From positions 1-42,256 of the forward strand of contig JAOBAU010000386.1 in the NCBI GenBank assembly GCA_025463165.1: DNA of 42,256 bases. The letters run 5' to 3'. A model generated the notes under the pieces. The model searched no databases. It saw only the letters and a list, made by a program, of their open reading frames with translations, and was not told where the DNA came from. The first letter of the stretch is position 1. Each line of letters starts with the position of its first letter. Positions 32,221 to 39,920 of the stretch are shown here, piece after piece. The translations under genes were made by a program, and so were the position numbers. The stretch is from Acidobacteriota bacterium (GTDB lineage: Bacteria > Acidobacteriota > Thermoanaerobaculia > Gp7-AA8).

Positions 32221-33453
32221 TCAGGGCTTGAAGAACGACGAATCGAAGCTGCGCCCGAGGATCGATTTGCCGATCGTCGCCAGCACCTGATCGTCGTTGT
32301 CATGCCGCACGTAGATGGCGAGATCGCGAAGGACGCGTTCCATCGGGCTGGGACGATTGAGCGCGCGCGCGCCGCATGCGCGGATGCAGTGGTCGACGGT
32401 CTCGACCGCGAGGTGCTCGACGAGATGCCGCGCGCGGCTGCCGGCCACCTGCGCTTCGCCGTACGCGCCGCTCTCCCACAATCCGGCCACGTGCTTCAGC
32501 CAGAGGTGCGCGGTCTCGACGTTCATCGCCATCTTCGCGACGTGATGCTGCACGTACGGATCGTCGCCTTTCCCCTGCGAACGAATGTGTGCGAGCGCGT
32601 AGTCGTACGCCGCTTCGGCCGCGCCGAGAAACGCCGACGCGTAATGCGGCACGAAACAGGTCTGCCATCCTTCGCGCAGATACTGGCCGGGCTCGCCGAC
32701 GAGATTTTCTTCAGGGATGAACGTCCGATCGAAGATCGCGACGTGGCTGACGGTCGAGCGCATCCCGATCGGGTCCCACCACGAGCCGTCGAAGCGGATC
32801 GAAGGATCGTCGAGATCGCAGGCGATGAGCAGCAGCGTCGCCGCGGCATCGGCTGTTGCGTGACGTGCGCCGCCGGGACCGGCTGTATTGACGAGCAGCA
32901 GCGCCCAGCGCGCGCCGCCGGCGCTCGTGCAAAACGCTTTCTTGCCGTCGATGACGTAACCGCCTTCGACGCGCTCGACGCTCGTGCCGAAACTCTGTGT
33001 GTCGCCGGGCGCGCGCGATTGCGGCTCGCCGCTCCATGCGACCCATTTCTCGCCGCGCGCGACGATCCCTTCGAACCAGCGCGCTTTCTGTTGCGGCGTC
33101 GCCATACCGTCGAGCAGCACGAGCGAGTTCGCGTGACCTTCCCAGCAGCGCGCCAGCGAAAGATCGGCTTTCGCGATCTCTTTCGTCATCATCCACAGCG
33201 TGAAAACGTCGCCGCGATATGGGCCGAGCCCGAGTCCGCCGTGCTCGCGCGGCACCGTCGGCGCGTGGAGGCCGGCGGCGAAAAGATCATCGAAGTCTTC
33301 CAGTGGAAACGTAGCGGTGCGGTCGTAGTGCGCGGCGCGCGGCGCGAGCCGTTCCTGCGCCAGACGCGCCGTCCGATGGACGAGCTCGCGCTGCGCCTCA
33401 CCGAGGTACGTATCGGCGAACGTTCGCTCGCCGGTTTCCACCGCGACCGTCAT
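32221..33453 (-). CDS. Acyl-CoA-dehydrogenase-fold flavoprotein, probable class D monooxygenase
   Basis: The 410-residue protein has the full acyl-CoA dehydrogenase fold: a helical N-domain with VPREHGGLGLG (67-77), the middle beta domain (AWSGEPQSRAPGDTQSFGTSVERVEGGYVIDGKKAFCTSA), and the C-terminal helices ending PMERVLRDLAIYVRHDNDDQVLATIGKSILG. In dehydrogenases the last stretch carries the EGT motif with the catalytic Glu. Here it reads RHDNDD, with His384-Asp385, as in DszC/SfnB-type FMNH2 monooxygenases, which also use a His near residue 100 (His107 in CWEGHANS). An oxygenase role is therefore more likely than acyl-CoA oxidation. It overlaps the small unknown upstream by four bases. Confidence 0.85.
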   Translation of the reverse strand: MTVAVETGERTFADTYLGEAQRELVHRTARLAQERLAPRAAHYDRTATFPLEDFDDLFAAGLHAPTVPREHGGLGLGPYRGDVFTLWMMTKEIAKADLSLARCWEGHANSLVLLDGMATPQQKARWFEGIVARGEKWVAWSGEPQSRAPGDTQSFGTSVERVEGGYVIDGKKAFCTSAGGARWALLLVNTAGPGGARHATADAAATLLLIACDLDDPSIRFDGSWWDPIGMRSTVSHVAIFDRTFIPEENLVGEPGQYLREGWQTCFVPHYASAFLGAAEAAYDYALAHIRSQGKGDDPYVQHHVAKMAMNVETAHLWLKHVAGLWESGAYGEAQVAGSRARHLVEHLAVETVDHCIRACGARALNRPSPMERVLRDLAIYVRHDNDDQVLATIGKSILGRSFDSSFFKP

Positions 33454-33842
33454 CCCTTCGAGATCCTGTGGAAGAACTCGCGGTCGAAATAGTTCGAGCG
33501 GCCGCTGTCATCCTTGAAGCGATTGAAGCTGGCGACGACGAGCACGCCCGCTTTCACATTCGCCTGCATGCGCACTTCTTCGTAGCCGAGGTCGAAGACG
33601 GCGCTGAAGGCGCCGGCCTGGCGCGATTCGAACGTGAACGAATAGAGCGGCGCGTCGACTTCGCTCCAGTCTTCGATCTCGCCGCCGGCCGTGCGTCCGC
33701 TGCAGCGAACGCGCATCGTGCCGTCGGGATGCGACGTGCAGACGATGCGGGCGATGCCGGCTTCGGCGTTGGTGTTGATCCATTCGCCGGCGAGGACGGC
33801 GGCGTCGAGTGCGAGGGCGGCGGTTTCGGCAGCTGCGGTCAT
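33450..33842 (-). CDS. Small beta-rich protein of unknown function, paralogue of 33862-34284
   Basis: The 130-residue protein has no membrane segment or signal peptide. Its core reads GEWINTNAEAGIARIVCTSH, then GTMRVRCSG, IEDWSEVDAPLYSF, FSAVFDLGYEEVRMQANVKAGVLVVASFNRF and finally YFDREFFHR. Alternating hydrophobic strands and W/N/DW/D motifs suggest a closed beta barrel of lipocalin or avidin type. The same order of motifs occurs in the neighbouring gene product, so the two are diverged duplicates. Four-base overlap with the monooxygenase downstream implies a shared role, perhaps as a binding or cyclase-like protein for a pathway intermediate. No named family can be given. Confidence 0.75.
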   Translation of the reverse strand: MTAAAETAALALDAAVLAGEWINTNAEAGIARIVCTSHPDGTMRVRCSGRTAGGEIEDWSEVDAPLYSFTFESRQAGAFSAVFDLGYEEVRMQANVKAGVLVVASFNRFKDDSGRSNYFDREFFHRISKG

Positions 33843-33861
33843 GATCGATTCCTCATCGAGA

Positions 33862-34284
33862 TCAGGCGCGGAAGAAGAACTCGCGCGTGAAGCGGTCGGA
33901 GAGCGCGCCCGGTTGTTTGAAGGTGACGAAGGTCGCCACGACGAGGAGACCGAGGTTGTAGTTCGCCTGGACTTCGACCGACATCTCGTCGAAGTCGTAT
34001 TGCGCGACGAAGCCGCCGGCTTTCGCGCTCGACGTGTTCGATGCGCTGGCGTACGGCCACTGAATGCGAACGCGGCCCCAGTCCGCGGGAGACGGCGAAG
34101 CGCCGCCGAAGATGTGCACGTACGTGACGTCGTCGACGGTGTCGAGCTCGAGGCGCTCGATCCATTGCGGTTTGTCGCTGGTCTTGTACCAGCGGCCGTC
34201 CATCACTTCCGCTTCGATGCGCGGCGGCGGGACAGCCATCGGCAAATGCTCGACGCTCCGTCGCGATTGTTGTGGCTCACCCAT
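33862..34284 (-). CDS. Small beta-rich protein of unknown function, paralogue of 33450-33842
   Basis: The 140-residue protein carries a ~25-residue polar N-terminal extension, then DGRWYKTSDKPQWIERLELDTV, TYVHIFGGASPSPADWGRVRIQW, FVAQYDFDEMSVEVQANYNLGLLVVATFVTF and SDRFTREFFFR. The ADW, YD, QAN..GLLVVA.F and REFF.R positions align one by one with the neighbour. An alternative start, ATG at 34239 (MAVPPP) or later, is possible, because the first residues are low-complexity. It is soluble and probably cytoplasmic. Two paralogues side by side may form a heteromer. Confidence 0.75.
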   Translation of the reverse strand: MGEPQQSRRSVEHLPMAVPPPRIEAEVMDGRWYKTSDKPQWIERLELDTVDDVTYVHIFGGASPSPADWGRVRIQWPYASASNTSSAKAGGFVAQYDFDEMSVEVQANYNLGLLVVATFVTFKQPGALSDRFTREFFFRA

Positions 34285-34299
34285 TCAGTCTTCCTCCGG

Positions 34300-35799
34300 T
34301 CAGCATTCGGCGATCAACTCGGCCGGTTCGAGACCGAGGGTTTGGCGTGCAAGTCCTTCCGGCATTTCATCGCCGGTCATCAGGCGGAACTGTTCGAGCG
34401 CCTGGGTGATGAGCATGTCCCAGCCGTCGATGGTGATGCGGCCGGGTCCGCGCGTGCGGGTCATGAGCTGCGTCGGCGTATCGCGATAGACGAGGTCGAC
34501 GATTACCGCGTCGCGCTTGAGGGTTTCGATCGGAAACGAGATCTCGTCGCTGTCGCGGCCGACCGGCGTCGCGTTGACGACGATCGAAAATCCGTCGCCG
34601 GAGAACGCGTTGAGCGGCATGAACGGAAGTCGCAGCAGCCGGACGGCGAGCGATGCGCGCTCCAGTCCGCGATTGACGAGCGTGACGTCGGCGCCGGCCT
34701 GATCGAGTGCTGCCGCCATCGCGCGGCCGGAGCCGCCGCAGCCGATGACAGCGACGCGCTGCTTCGCGCACCGAATCCCTCGCTCGCGCAGCGTAAGAAT
34801 CACTCCCTCGGCGTCCGTCGTCTCCGCGACCCATTCGCCGTCGGCGCCGCGTCGAAAGAAATTCGTCGAGCCGGCGCGCCGGACGACGGGACTCTTCGAG
34901 CGCGCGGCGCCGAGCGCGATCGCTTTGTGCGGCGAGACGACCGAGAGTGCGTTGATCGAAAAGCCGAGCGATTCCAGCGCGCCGTTGCGAATCACGCGCG
35001 ACCAGAAATCGGAGAACTCGTCGACGTGAAACGGAACGTAGAGCGCGCTGCGGCCGGTGGCGCGGAACGCGGTGTTGTGAATGCGCGGTGAGTGCGAGTG
35101 CATGACCGGCGCGCCGACCATGCCGAACAGTTCGTCGATCTCCGGGAGATCGGGAAATCCGAAGCTGCCGATGAGGCGATCGATCGACGGCAGCCCTTCG
35201 GTCGTGTCGTCGTCACCGACGCGTCCGAAGACGATCGGTGCGCCGAGCCACGGCGCGACGATGCGCGACCAGAGTCCGATCGGACCGGTGGCGTACGCGG
35301 TGACGTCGGAGCGTCCCGATCCCTTGAGGAGCTGCAGCGGTGCGAGCTCATCGCCGCTGCGCTTTGCGACGGCGGAGATGCGATAGAGATGCGCGTCGAC
35401 CGACGTCATGACGCGTAATCGGTCAGTGAGATGAGTGAGCTCCGGCGCCGAGCGGCGCGAGGAAATGATCCGCTTTGATGGCGGGATTGCCTTCAGCACG
35501 GCGGGAACGAGGTCGCCGAGCTCGAGATCGATGAAGTCGTAGTCGCGGGCGGCGGCGATGAGTCGCGCGCGGCGGCTGACGTCGCCCTCGGCGCTGCCGC
35601 CTTCCGCCTGGCTGCGCAATGAATAGAGGAGCGCGCCGGGGAAGTGCGAGCGGAGCCACGAGACGTCGAGATCGCCGAGGAGATCGGCTCGGACTTCGAG
35701 CCAGCCCGCGTTTCGGGCGACGGTCGCGATCAACTCGCCGGTCGGGCGAGCATCGAGTACGGCAACGACGGTGGCGCTGGACATGGAGGGTTTGGACAC
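34300..35799 (-). CDS. AroD-AroE-like two-domain protein with a degenerate AroD domain
   Basis: The 499-residue protein fuses a type I 3-dehydroquinate dehydratase-like domain (10-215) to a shikimate dehydrogenase domain (222-499). The second looks functional: APVMHSHSPRIHN (230-242), SPHK with Lys292, AGSTN with Asn313, ETTDAEG with Asp329, and the NADP loop VIGCGGSGRA (351-360). The first retains LEVRADL (34-40) and YSLRSQAEGGS (59-69). However, the Schiff-base Lys expected in the KIAVM-like strand is Arg140 (LYRISAV), the catalytic His expected after ISS is Arg115 (IISSRRS), and the late Gln motif is not evident. It heads the 13-gene operon. The start is GTG at 35799, or ATG at 35784; neither has a ribosome site. 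A pathway-specific role is more likely than core shikimate synthesis. Confidence 0.85.
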   Translation of the reverse strand: MSKPSMSSATVVAVLDARPTGELIATVARNAGWLEVRADLLGDLDVSWLRSHFPGALLYSLRSQAEGGSAEGDVSRRARLIAAARDYDFIDLELGDLVPAVLKAIPPSKRIISSRRSAPELTHLTDRLRVMTSVDAHLYRISAVAKRSGDELAPLQLLKGSGRSDVTAYATGPIGLWSRIVAPWLGAPIVFGRVGDDDTTEGLPSIDRLIGSFGFPDLPEIDELFGMVGAPVMHSHSPRIHNTAFRATGRSALYVPFHVDEFSDFWSRVIRNGALESLGFSINALSVVSPHKAIALGAARSKSPVVRRAGSTNFFRRGADGEWVAETTDAEGVILTLRERGIRCAKQRVAVIGCGGSGRAMAAALDQAGADVTLVNRGLERASLAVRLLRLPFMPLNAFSGDGFSIVVNATPVGRDSDEISFPIETLKRDAVIVDLVYRDTPTQLMTRTRGPGRITIDGWDMLITQALEQFRLMTGDEMPEGLARQTLGLEPAELIAEC

Positions 35800-35855
35800 C
35801 GTTTGTCTACTAAAAGACGACGCGCCGCGGGTGACTGTGAATGGAAAGTCAAAGT

Positions 35856-35925
35856 CGGGGGTCAGGTCTGGAAAGTTGACTTTAGGGTCGCGCGGCTAAA
35901 GTCAACTTTCCAGACCTGACCCCCG
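35856..35925. repeat. Perfect 29-bp inverted repeat, REP-like palindromic element
   Basis: The left arm 35856-35884 begins CGGGGGTCAGGTCTGGAAAG. The right arm 35897-35925 is its exact reverse complement, ending CAGACCTGACCCCCG. A 12-base loop separates them. Imperfect similarity continues outward on both sides, with GAAAGTCAA on the left and TTGACTTTC on the right, so the whole element spans roughly 35844-35937. It fills most of the 174-base divergent gap between the AroDE-like gene and the propeller gene. The GTCAGGTCTGGAAAGTTGAC core is one I associate with dispersed bacterial palindromes moved by REP-associated transposases. No transposase is in the window. Confidence 0.85.
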
Positions 35926-35973
35926 ATGTTGACTTTCACACGCGCGCGGCGCCGGGCGTCTTATCCTCGTCAG

Positions 35974-37785
35974 GTGACAAACTTCCTCGGTGTGCTGGCG
36001 TTGGCGGCGCTCGTCTCGCAAAAGGTGACGGACGGCGGGATCGTCGTCGGTCTCGACGTTGCGAACGCGCGCGAGGGCGACACCGCCCGCGTCGAAGTGA
36101 CGCTGCGCGATCAGACCACCGGCGCGCCGCTCGGCGGCGTCTTTCCGACCGCGTGGTTCAACAAGTCCGCGGATGACAAGCCGCTCGACCGTAAGCAGTG
36201 CACCGCCACCGTCGCGACGTTCGTCGCCGGCAACGTCTACCAGCGTCCTTCGCTCGACCTCAACGTCTATTACGTCGTCGCACTGAACGGCGACGGCACG
36301 CTGACCGTCGTCGATCCGCATTTCAGTTTCGGCGGGACGCAGCTCATCGGCATGCTCGAGCTCCCCTCGCCCGGTTTCGACTGGACGCTGACTGCGGACG
36401 GCACGCGCCTCCTCGTCACGTCGCCCGCCGCCGGCAAAGTGACGGCGATCGACACCGCCCGCTGGAAGATCCTCTCGACGTTCGACGCCGGCACCGAACC
36501 GCGGCGCATCGTCGAACAGCCGGACGGACATTACGTCTGGATCTCGACGCGCGACGGCGTTACGGCGCTCCGTCGGGCCGATCTCACCATCGCCGCGAAG
36601 ATCGCCACGGGACAAGGTCCGCACGATCTCGCCGCCACTCCCGACAACCGCTCGATCATCGTCACGAACGGCGGCGACGGCACGGTCAGCATCATCGACG
36701 TCGCCACATTGAAAGAGGTCGCGCGCGGACCGGCCGGCGCGAAGCCGGTGTCGGTCGACTGGTCACCGCTCAGCAACCTCGCCTACATCGCCAGCTCCGA
36801 CGGCGCGATCACGGTGCTCGATCCCCGCGCACGAAAACCGGTCGGACGAATCATGACCGAGCCGGGACTGGAGCGGATTCGTTTCGCGCCGGGCGGCCGC
36901 TACGGCTTTACGCTCAATCCGGCGAAGGATCTGATGCACATCGTCGATGTGTCGTCGAACCGCGTCATCCAGACCGGCGAGCTGGAAGGCGGTCCGTTCG
37001 AAGTGACCTTCACCGATTCGCTGGCGTACGTTCGCCGCCGCGACAGCGAACTGGTGCTGATGGTTCCGCTCGCCAACATCGGCAAGGAAGGACGAGCGCT
37101 CGCGGTCGTCGAGTTCCCCGGCGGCCAGGAAAACTTCGGGAAGATGCCGCGACTGACCGCCGCCGACGGCATCGTCGCCGCGGCGGGCGAGAACGCGGTG
37201 CTCGTCGCGAACCCGGCTGACGGCGAGGTCTACTTCTATAAGGAAGGGATGGCGGCGCCGATCGGCCATTTCTCGAATTACCACCATCCGCCGCAGGCCG
37301 TGCTCGTCATCAACCGCAGCCTGCGCGAAGGAAAACCGGGGACGTTCACGACGACCGCCACGATGCCGGAGGCGGGAACGTACGACGTCGCCGTCTTCAT
37401 CGATTCGCCGCGCGTCATCTCCTGCTTCACCGTGAAGGTCGCTGAGAATCCCGACATCGTCGCCGCGAAGCCGCGCGTGCCGTTCAACATCGAGCAGCTG
37501 ACGAAACAGCGGATTATTACGGCGCACGAAAAAACGCAGCTGGAGTTCCGCCTCACCGACGTGAAGACGAAGCTGCCGGCGAATGCGCTGGCCGACGCGC
37601 GCGCGCTGATCATGCAGGCGAACGGCGCGTGGTCGGAACGGCTGGCGCTGCAGCCGCGCGGCGACGGACGCTACGAGGCCGACTTCACGTCACCGTCGCC
37701 CGGCGTCTACTACGTCTACGTCGAATGCCCGTCGGCAGGACTCAGGGCTAGCAATCCGCAGTTCCTCGTTCTGCAGGCGCAGTGA
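35974..37785 (+). CDS. Exported YVTN-type beta-propeller protein
   Basis: The 603-residue protein starts at the GTG at 35974, where TNFLGVLALAALVSQ forms a short signal-like stretch. The in-frame ATG at 35926 lies inside the inverted repeat and is less likely. After an N-terminal beta domain (to about 115), repeated blades such as GKVTAIDTARWKILSTFDAGTEP, GPHDLAATPDNRSIIVTNGGDGTVSIIDVATLKEV and AKDLMHIVDVSSNRVIQTGE give a seven-bladed-type YVTN/cytochrome-d1-like propeller. The C-terminal ~200 residues are two Ig-like beta domains (GKPGTFTTTATMPEAGTYDVAVFID; DGRYEADFTSPSPGVYYVYVECP). It resembles proteins accompanying copper or nitrite redox systems. The 3' end overlaps the convergent ECF sigma gene by 38 bases. 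Confidence 0.8.
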   Translation: MTNFLGVLALAALVSQKVTDGGIVVGLDVANAREGDTARVEVTLRDQTTGAPLGGVFPTAWFNKSADDKPLDRKQCTATVATFVAGNVYQRPSLDLNVYYVVALNGDGTLTVVDPHFSFGGTQLIGMLELPSPGFDWTLTADGTRLLVTSPAAGKVTAIDTARWKILSTFDAGTEPRRIVEQPDGHYVWISTRDGVTALRRADLTIAAKIATGQGPHDLAATPDNRSIIVTNGGDGTVSIIDVATLKEVARGPAGAKPVSVDWSPLSNLAYIASSDGAITVLDPRARKPVGRIMTEPGLERIRFAPGGRYGFTLNPAKDLMHIVDVSSNRVIQTGELEGGPFEVTFTDSLAYVRRRDSELVLMVPLANIGKEGRALAVVEFPGGQENFGKMPRLTAADGIVAAAGENAVLVANPADGEVYFYKEGMAAPIGHFSNYHHPPQAVLVINRSLREGKPGTFTTTATMPEAGTYDVAVFIDSPRVISCFTVKVAENPDIVAAKPRVPFNIEQLTKQRIITAHEKTQLEFRLTDVKTKLPANALADARALIMQANGAWSERLALQPRGDGRYEADFTSPSPGVYYVYVECPSAGLRASNPQFLVLQAQ

Positions 37786-38380
37786 CGCGGAGCTCGTCGC
37801 CGCGCAGGTGAACGAGTTGCGGACGGAGCATCGTCCGCGCCTGCTGCACGCGCTTGCGCGCATTCGCTTCGCTGATGGCGAGCTTCCCGGCGATGGCCGT
37901 GTACGACGCTTCCTGCACGAAACGCATCAGCGCCACGATGCGCAGCGGCTCGGGCAGCCGCGCGATCGCGCCGGCGATCGATTCGCGCATCTGCGTCGAG
38001 ACGCAGACGTCTTCGGGCGAGAGCGGCTCGGGGAGCGTCGCTTCGCGCCGCGTCAGCGATTGTTCGTCGAGCGACTCCGCTTTCCGCACGCCGCGGCCGC
38101 GCTCTTTCTTGATGTCGAGACAGACGTTGCACGTCAGGCGCGTCAGCCACGCTTCGACGTCGACGATCTCCGTTGCATATTCCGGAAGCTTCGCGTGCGC
38201 GAGGAGCATCGAGCGGCTGACCGCGTCGTCGGCGTCAGCGACGACCCATTGCATCTGGCGATAACAAACCGCATGCAGATGCGGACGGTGCAGCATCCAG
38301 AGACTCCAGAACGCGTCGCGGTCACCGACGCTCAATCTCTCGAGCAGGGCGCGCTCGAGCGATCGTGTTGCCTGTCCCAT
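37748..38380 (-). CDS. ECF-type RNA polymerase sigma factor
   Basis: The protein has 210 residues from the ATG at 38380, with GGAGG eight bases upstream. Region 2 covers DRDAFWSLWMLHRPHLHAVCYRQM to AVSRSMLLAHAKLPEYATEIVDVEAWLTRLTCNVCLDIKKERGR. Region 4 is IAGAIARLPEPLRIVALMRFVQEASYTAIAGKLAISEANARKRVQQARTML, with the helix-turn-helix. The acidic DADDAVSRS segment differs a little from the usual DAEDLVQE. Several Cys residues are present, including TADC at the end. No anti-sigma gene is adjacent. A promoter-like element at 38435-38465, shared with two other genes in the window, suggests autoregulation and a small regulon that includes the SCO operon. Confidence 0.88.
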   Translation of the reverse strand: MGQATRSLERALLERLSVGDRDAFWSLWMLHRPHLHAVCYRQMQWVVADADDAVSRSMLLAHAKLPEYATEIVDVEAWLTRLTCNVCLDIKKERGRGVRKAESLDEQSLTRREATLPEPLSPEDVCVSTQMRESIAGAIARLPEPLRIVALMRFVQEASYTAIAGKLAISEANARKRVQQARTMLRPQLVHLRGDELRVTAPAERGTADC

Positions 38381-38434
38381 AAACGAGGCCTCCCCCTGTT
38401 GTTCGACCAGCCGGCGAATGGACGCTTCCACTTT

Positions 38435-38465
38435 GAGGTGTGACCGTGGCGGCGATTTCCCTACC
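38435..38465 (-). promoter_or_regulatory. Candidate ECF sigma promoter, site 3 (autoregulatory)
   Basis: On the minus strand this reads GGTAGGGAAATCGCCGC then CACGGTCACACCTC, 54 bases before the sigma factor ATG at 38380. The first 17 bases are identical to site 2 before the SCO operon. The second half differs in detail from the GCGACACTCC of sites 1 and 2 but keeps a C-A-C core at similar spacing. Position upstream of a sigma gene supports autoregulation. Confidence 0.65.
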
Positions 38466-38500
38466 AGGCGTCTGGAACAAAAGAGGCACGAGGGCGACTC

Positions 38501-39916
38501 ATGAGCCGCGCTCTCCTGACCGATCTCTATCAACTGACGATGGCCGCCGCGTATCGAAAGACGGCGCTCCACGAGCGTGAAGCGGTGTTCCATCTCTTCT
38601 TCCGCCGCGAGCCGTTCGGCTCCGGCTTCGCGATCGCGGCCGGTCTCGCGCAGGTCGTCGAGCTGCTCGAAAATCTCCGCTTCGACGACGTCGACGTCGA
38701 CTATCTCCGTTCGCTCGGCCTGTTCGACGAGCCGTTCCTGACGTCGCTGCGTTCGTTCCGCTTCGCCTGCGACGTCGACGCGATCCCGGAAGGAACGGCC
38801 GTCTTCGCGCACGAGCCGCTCGTCCGCGTGCGCGGTCCGCTGCTGCAGGCGCAACTCGTCGAAACGGCGCTGCTCAACATCGTCAACTTTCAGACGCTGA
38901 TCGCGACGAAGGCCGCGCGGATCGTGTACGCCGCGCAGGGACGCGAGGTGCTGGAATTCGGACTCCGCCGCGCGCAGGGTCCGGACGGCGGACTGACCGC
39001 CTCCCGCGCCGCATTCCTCGGCGGCTGCTCCGCGACCTCAAACGTCCTCGCCGGCCACCGTTTCGGAATCCCGGTTCGCGGCACACACGCGCACAGCTGG
39101 GTCATGGCGTTCGATGACGAGCGAGCGGCGTTCGCGGCATGGGCGGATGCAATGCCGCACAACGCGCTCTTCCTCGTTGATACATACGACACGCTCGATG
39201 GCGTGCGTCACGCGATCGAGATCGCACCGCTGCTCGGCGAACGTGGCGGCAAGCTGCTCGGCATCCGACTCGACTCCGGCGATCTGGCGTGGCTCAGCAT
39301 CGAAGCGCGGCGGCTGCTCGATGAAGCGGGACTGACCGGCGCGCAGATCGTCGCCACGAACGATCTCGATGAGGAGCTGATCGCGTCGCTGCTGCAGCAG
39401 GGCGCGCGCATCGACGTCTTCGGCGTCGGGACGAAGCTCGCCACCGCATACGATCAGCCGGCGCTCGGCGGCGTGTACAAGCTCGGCGCGCTGCGCGAAG
39501 ACGGCGCGTGGTCGCGAAGGATCAAAGTGTCGGAGCAGGCGGTGAAGACGTCGATCCCCGGCATTCTCAATGTGCGGCGATTCGCGAGCGGCGGCGAGTC
39601 GCGCGGCGACATGCTGTGGGACGAGCTCGATGGTTCGCCGGAGACGGCGCGCATCATCGATCCGGCGAACGACACGCGCTCGAAATCGCTCGATGACTGC
39701 GAAGCGCGCGAGCTCCTCGTGCCGATCTTCCGCGGCGGAGAGCGCGTTTATGAAGTGCCGCCGCTCGCCGCATCACGCGACCTCGTGCAGCGCGAGCTCG
39801 CATCGCTGCACGACGGCATCAAGCGGCTGAAACATCCGCACGAATATCCGGTCGGACTCGAAGAGCGATTGCACGCGCGAAGAAAGATGATGATCCGCGA
39901 CGCTGCCGCAGAATAG
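38501..39916 (+). CDS. pncB: Nicotinate phosphoribosyltransferase
   Basis: The 471-residue enzyme makes nicotinate mononucleotide from nicotinate and PRPP in the cytoplasmic NAD salvage route. Family features are [14 protein letters not shown] at the start, [48 protein letters not shown], and [17 protein letters not shown] with the His that is phosphorylated by [16 protein letters not shown] and [22 protein letters not shown] complete the phosphate-binding barrel. Length matches the shorter bacterial enzymes with a C-terminal helical extension. It is divergent from the sigma gene across 120 bases and is followed four bases later by the membrane protein gene. Confidence 0.93.
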   Translation: MSRALLTDLYQLTMAAAYRKTALHEREAVFHLFFRREPFGSGFAIAAGLAQVVELLENLRFDDVDVDYLRSLGLFDEPFLTSLRSFRFACDVDAIPEGTAVFAHEPLVRVRGPLLQAQLVETALLNIVNFQTLIATKAARIVYAAQGREVLEFGLRRAQGPDGGLTASRAAFLGGCSATSNVLAGHRFGIPVRGTHAHSWVMAFDDERAAFAAWADAMPHNALFLVDTYDTLDGVRHAIEIAPLLGERGGKLLGIRLDSGDLAWLSIEARRLLDEAGLTGAQIVATNDLDEELIASLLQQGARIDVFGVGTKLATAYDQPALGGVYKLGALREDGAWSRRIKVSEQAVKTSIPGILNVRRFASGGESRGDMLWDELDGSPETARIIDPANDTRSKSLDDCEARELLVPIFRGGERVYEVPPLAASRDLVQRELASLHDGIKRLKHPHEYPVGLEERLHARRKMMIRDAAAE

Positions 39917-39920
39917 AGAG

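Noticed and set aside
35926-35973. ATG at 35926 as start of the beta-propeller protein
   Set aside because: The ATG lies at the edge of the inverted repeat and there is no ribosome site. The GTG at 35974 directly precedes the signal-like stretch.
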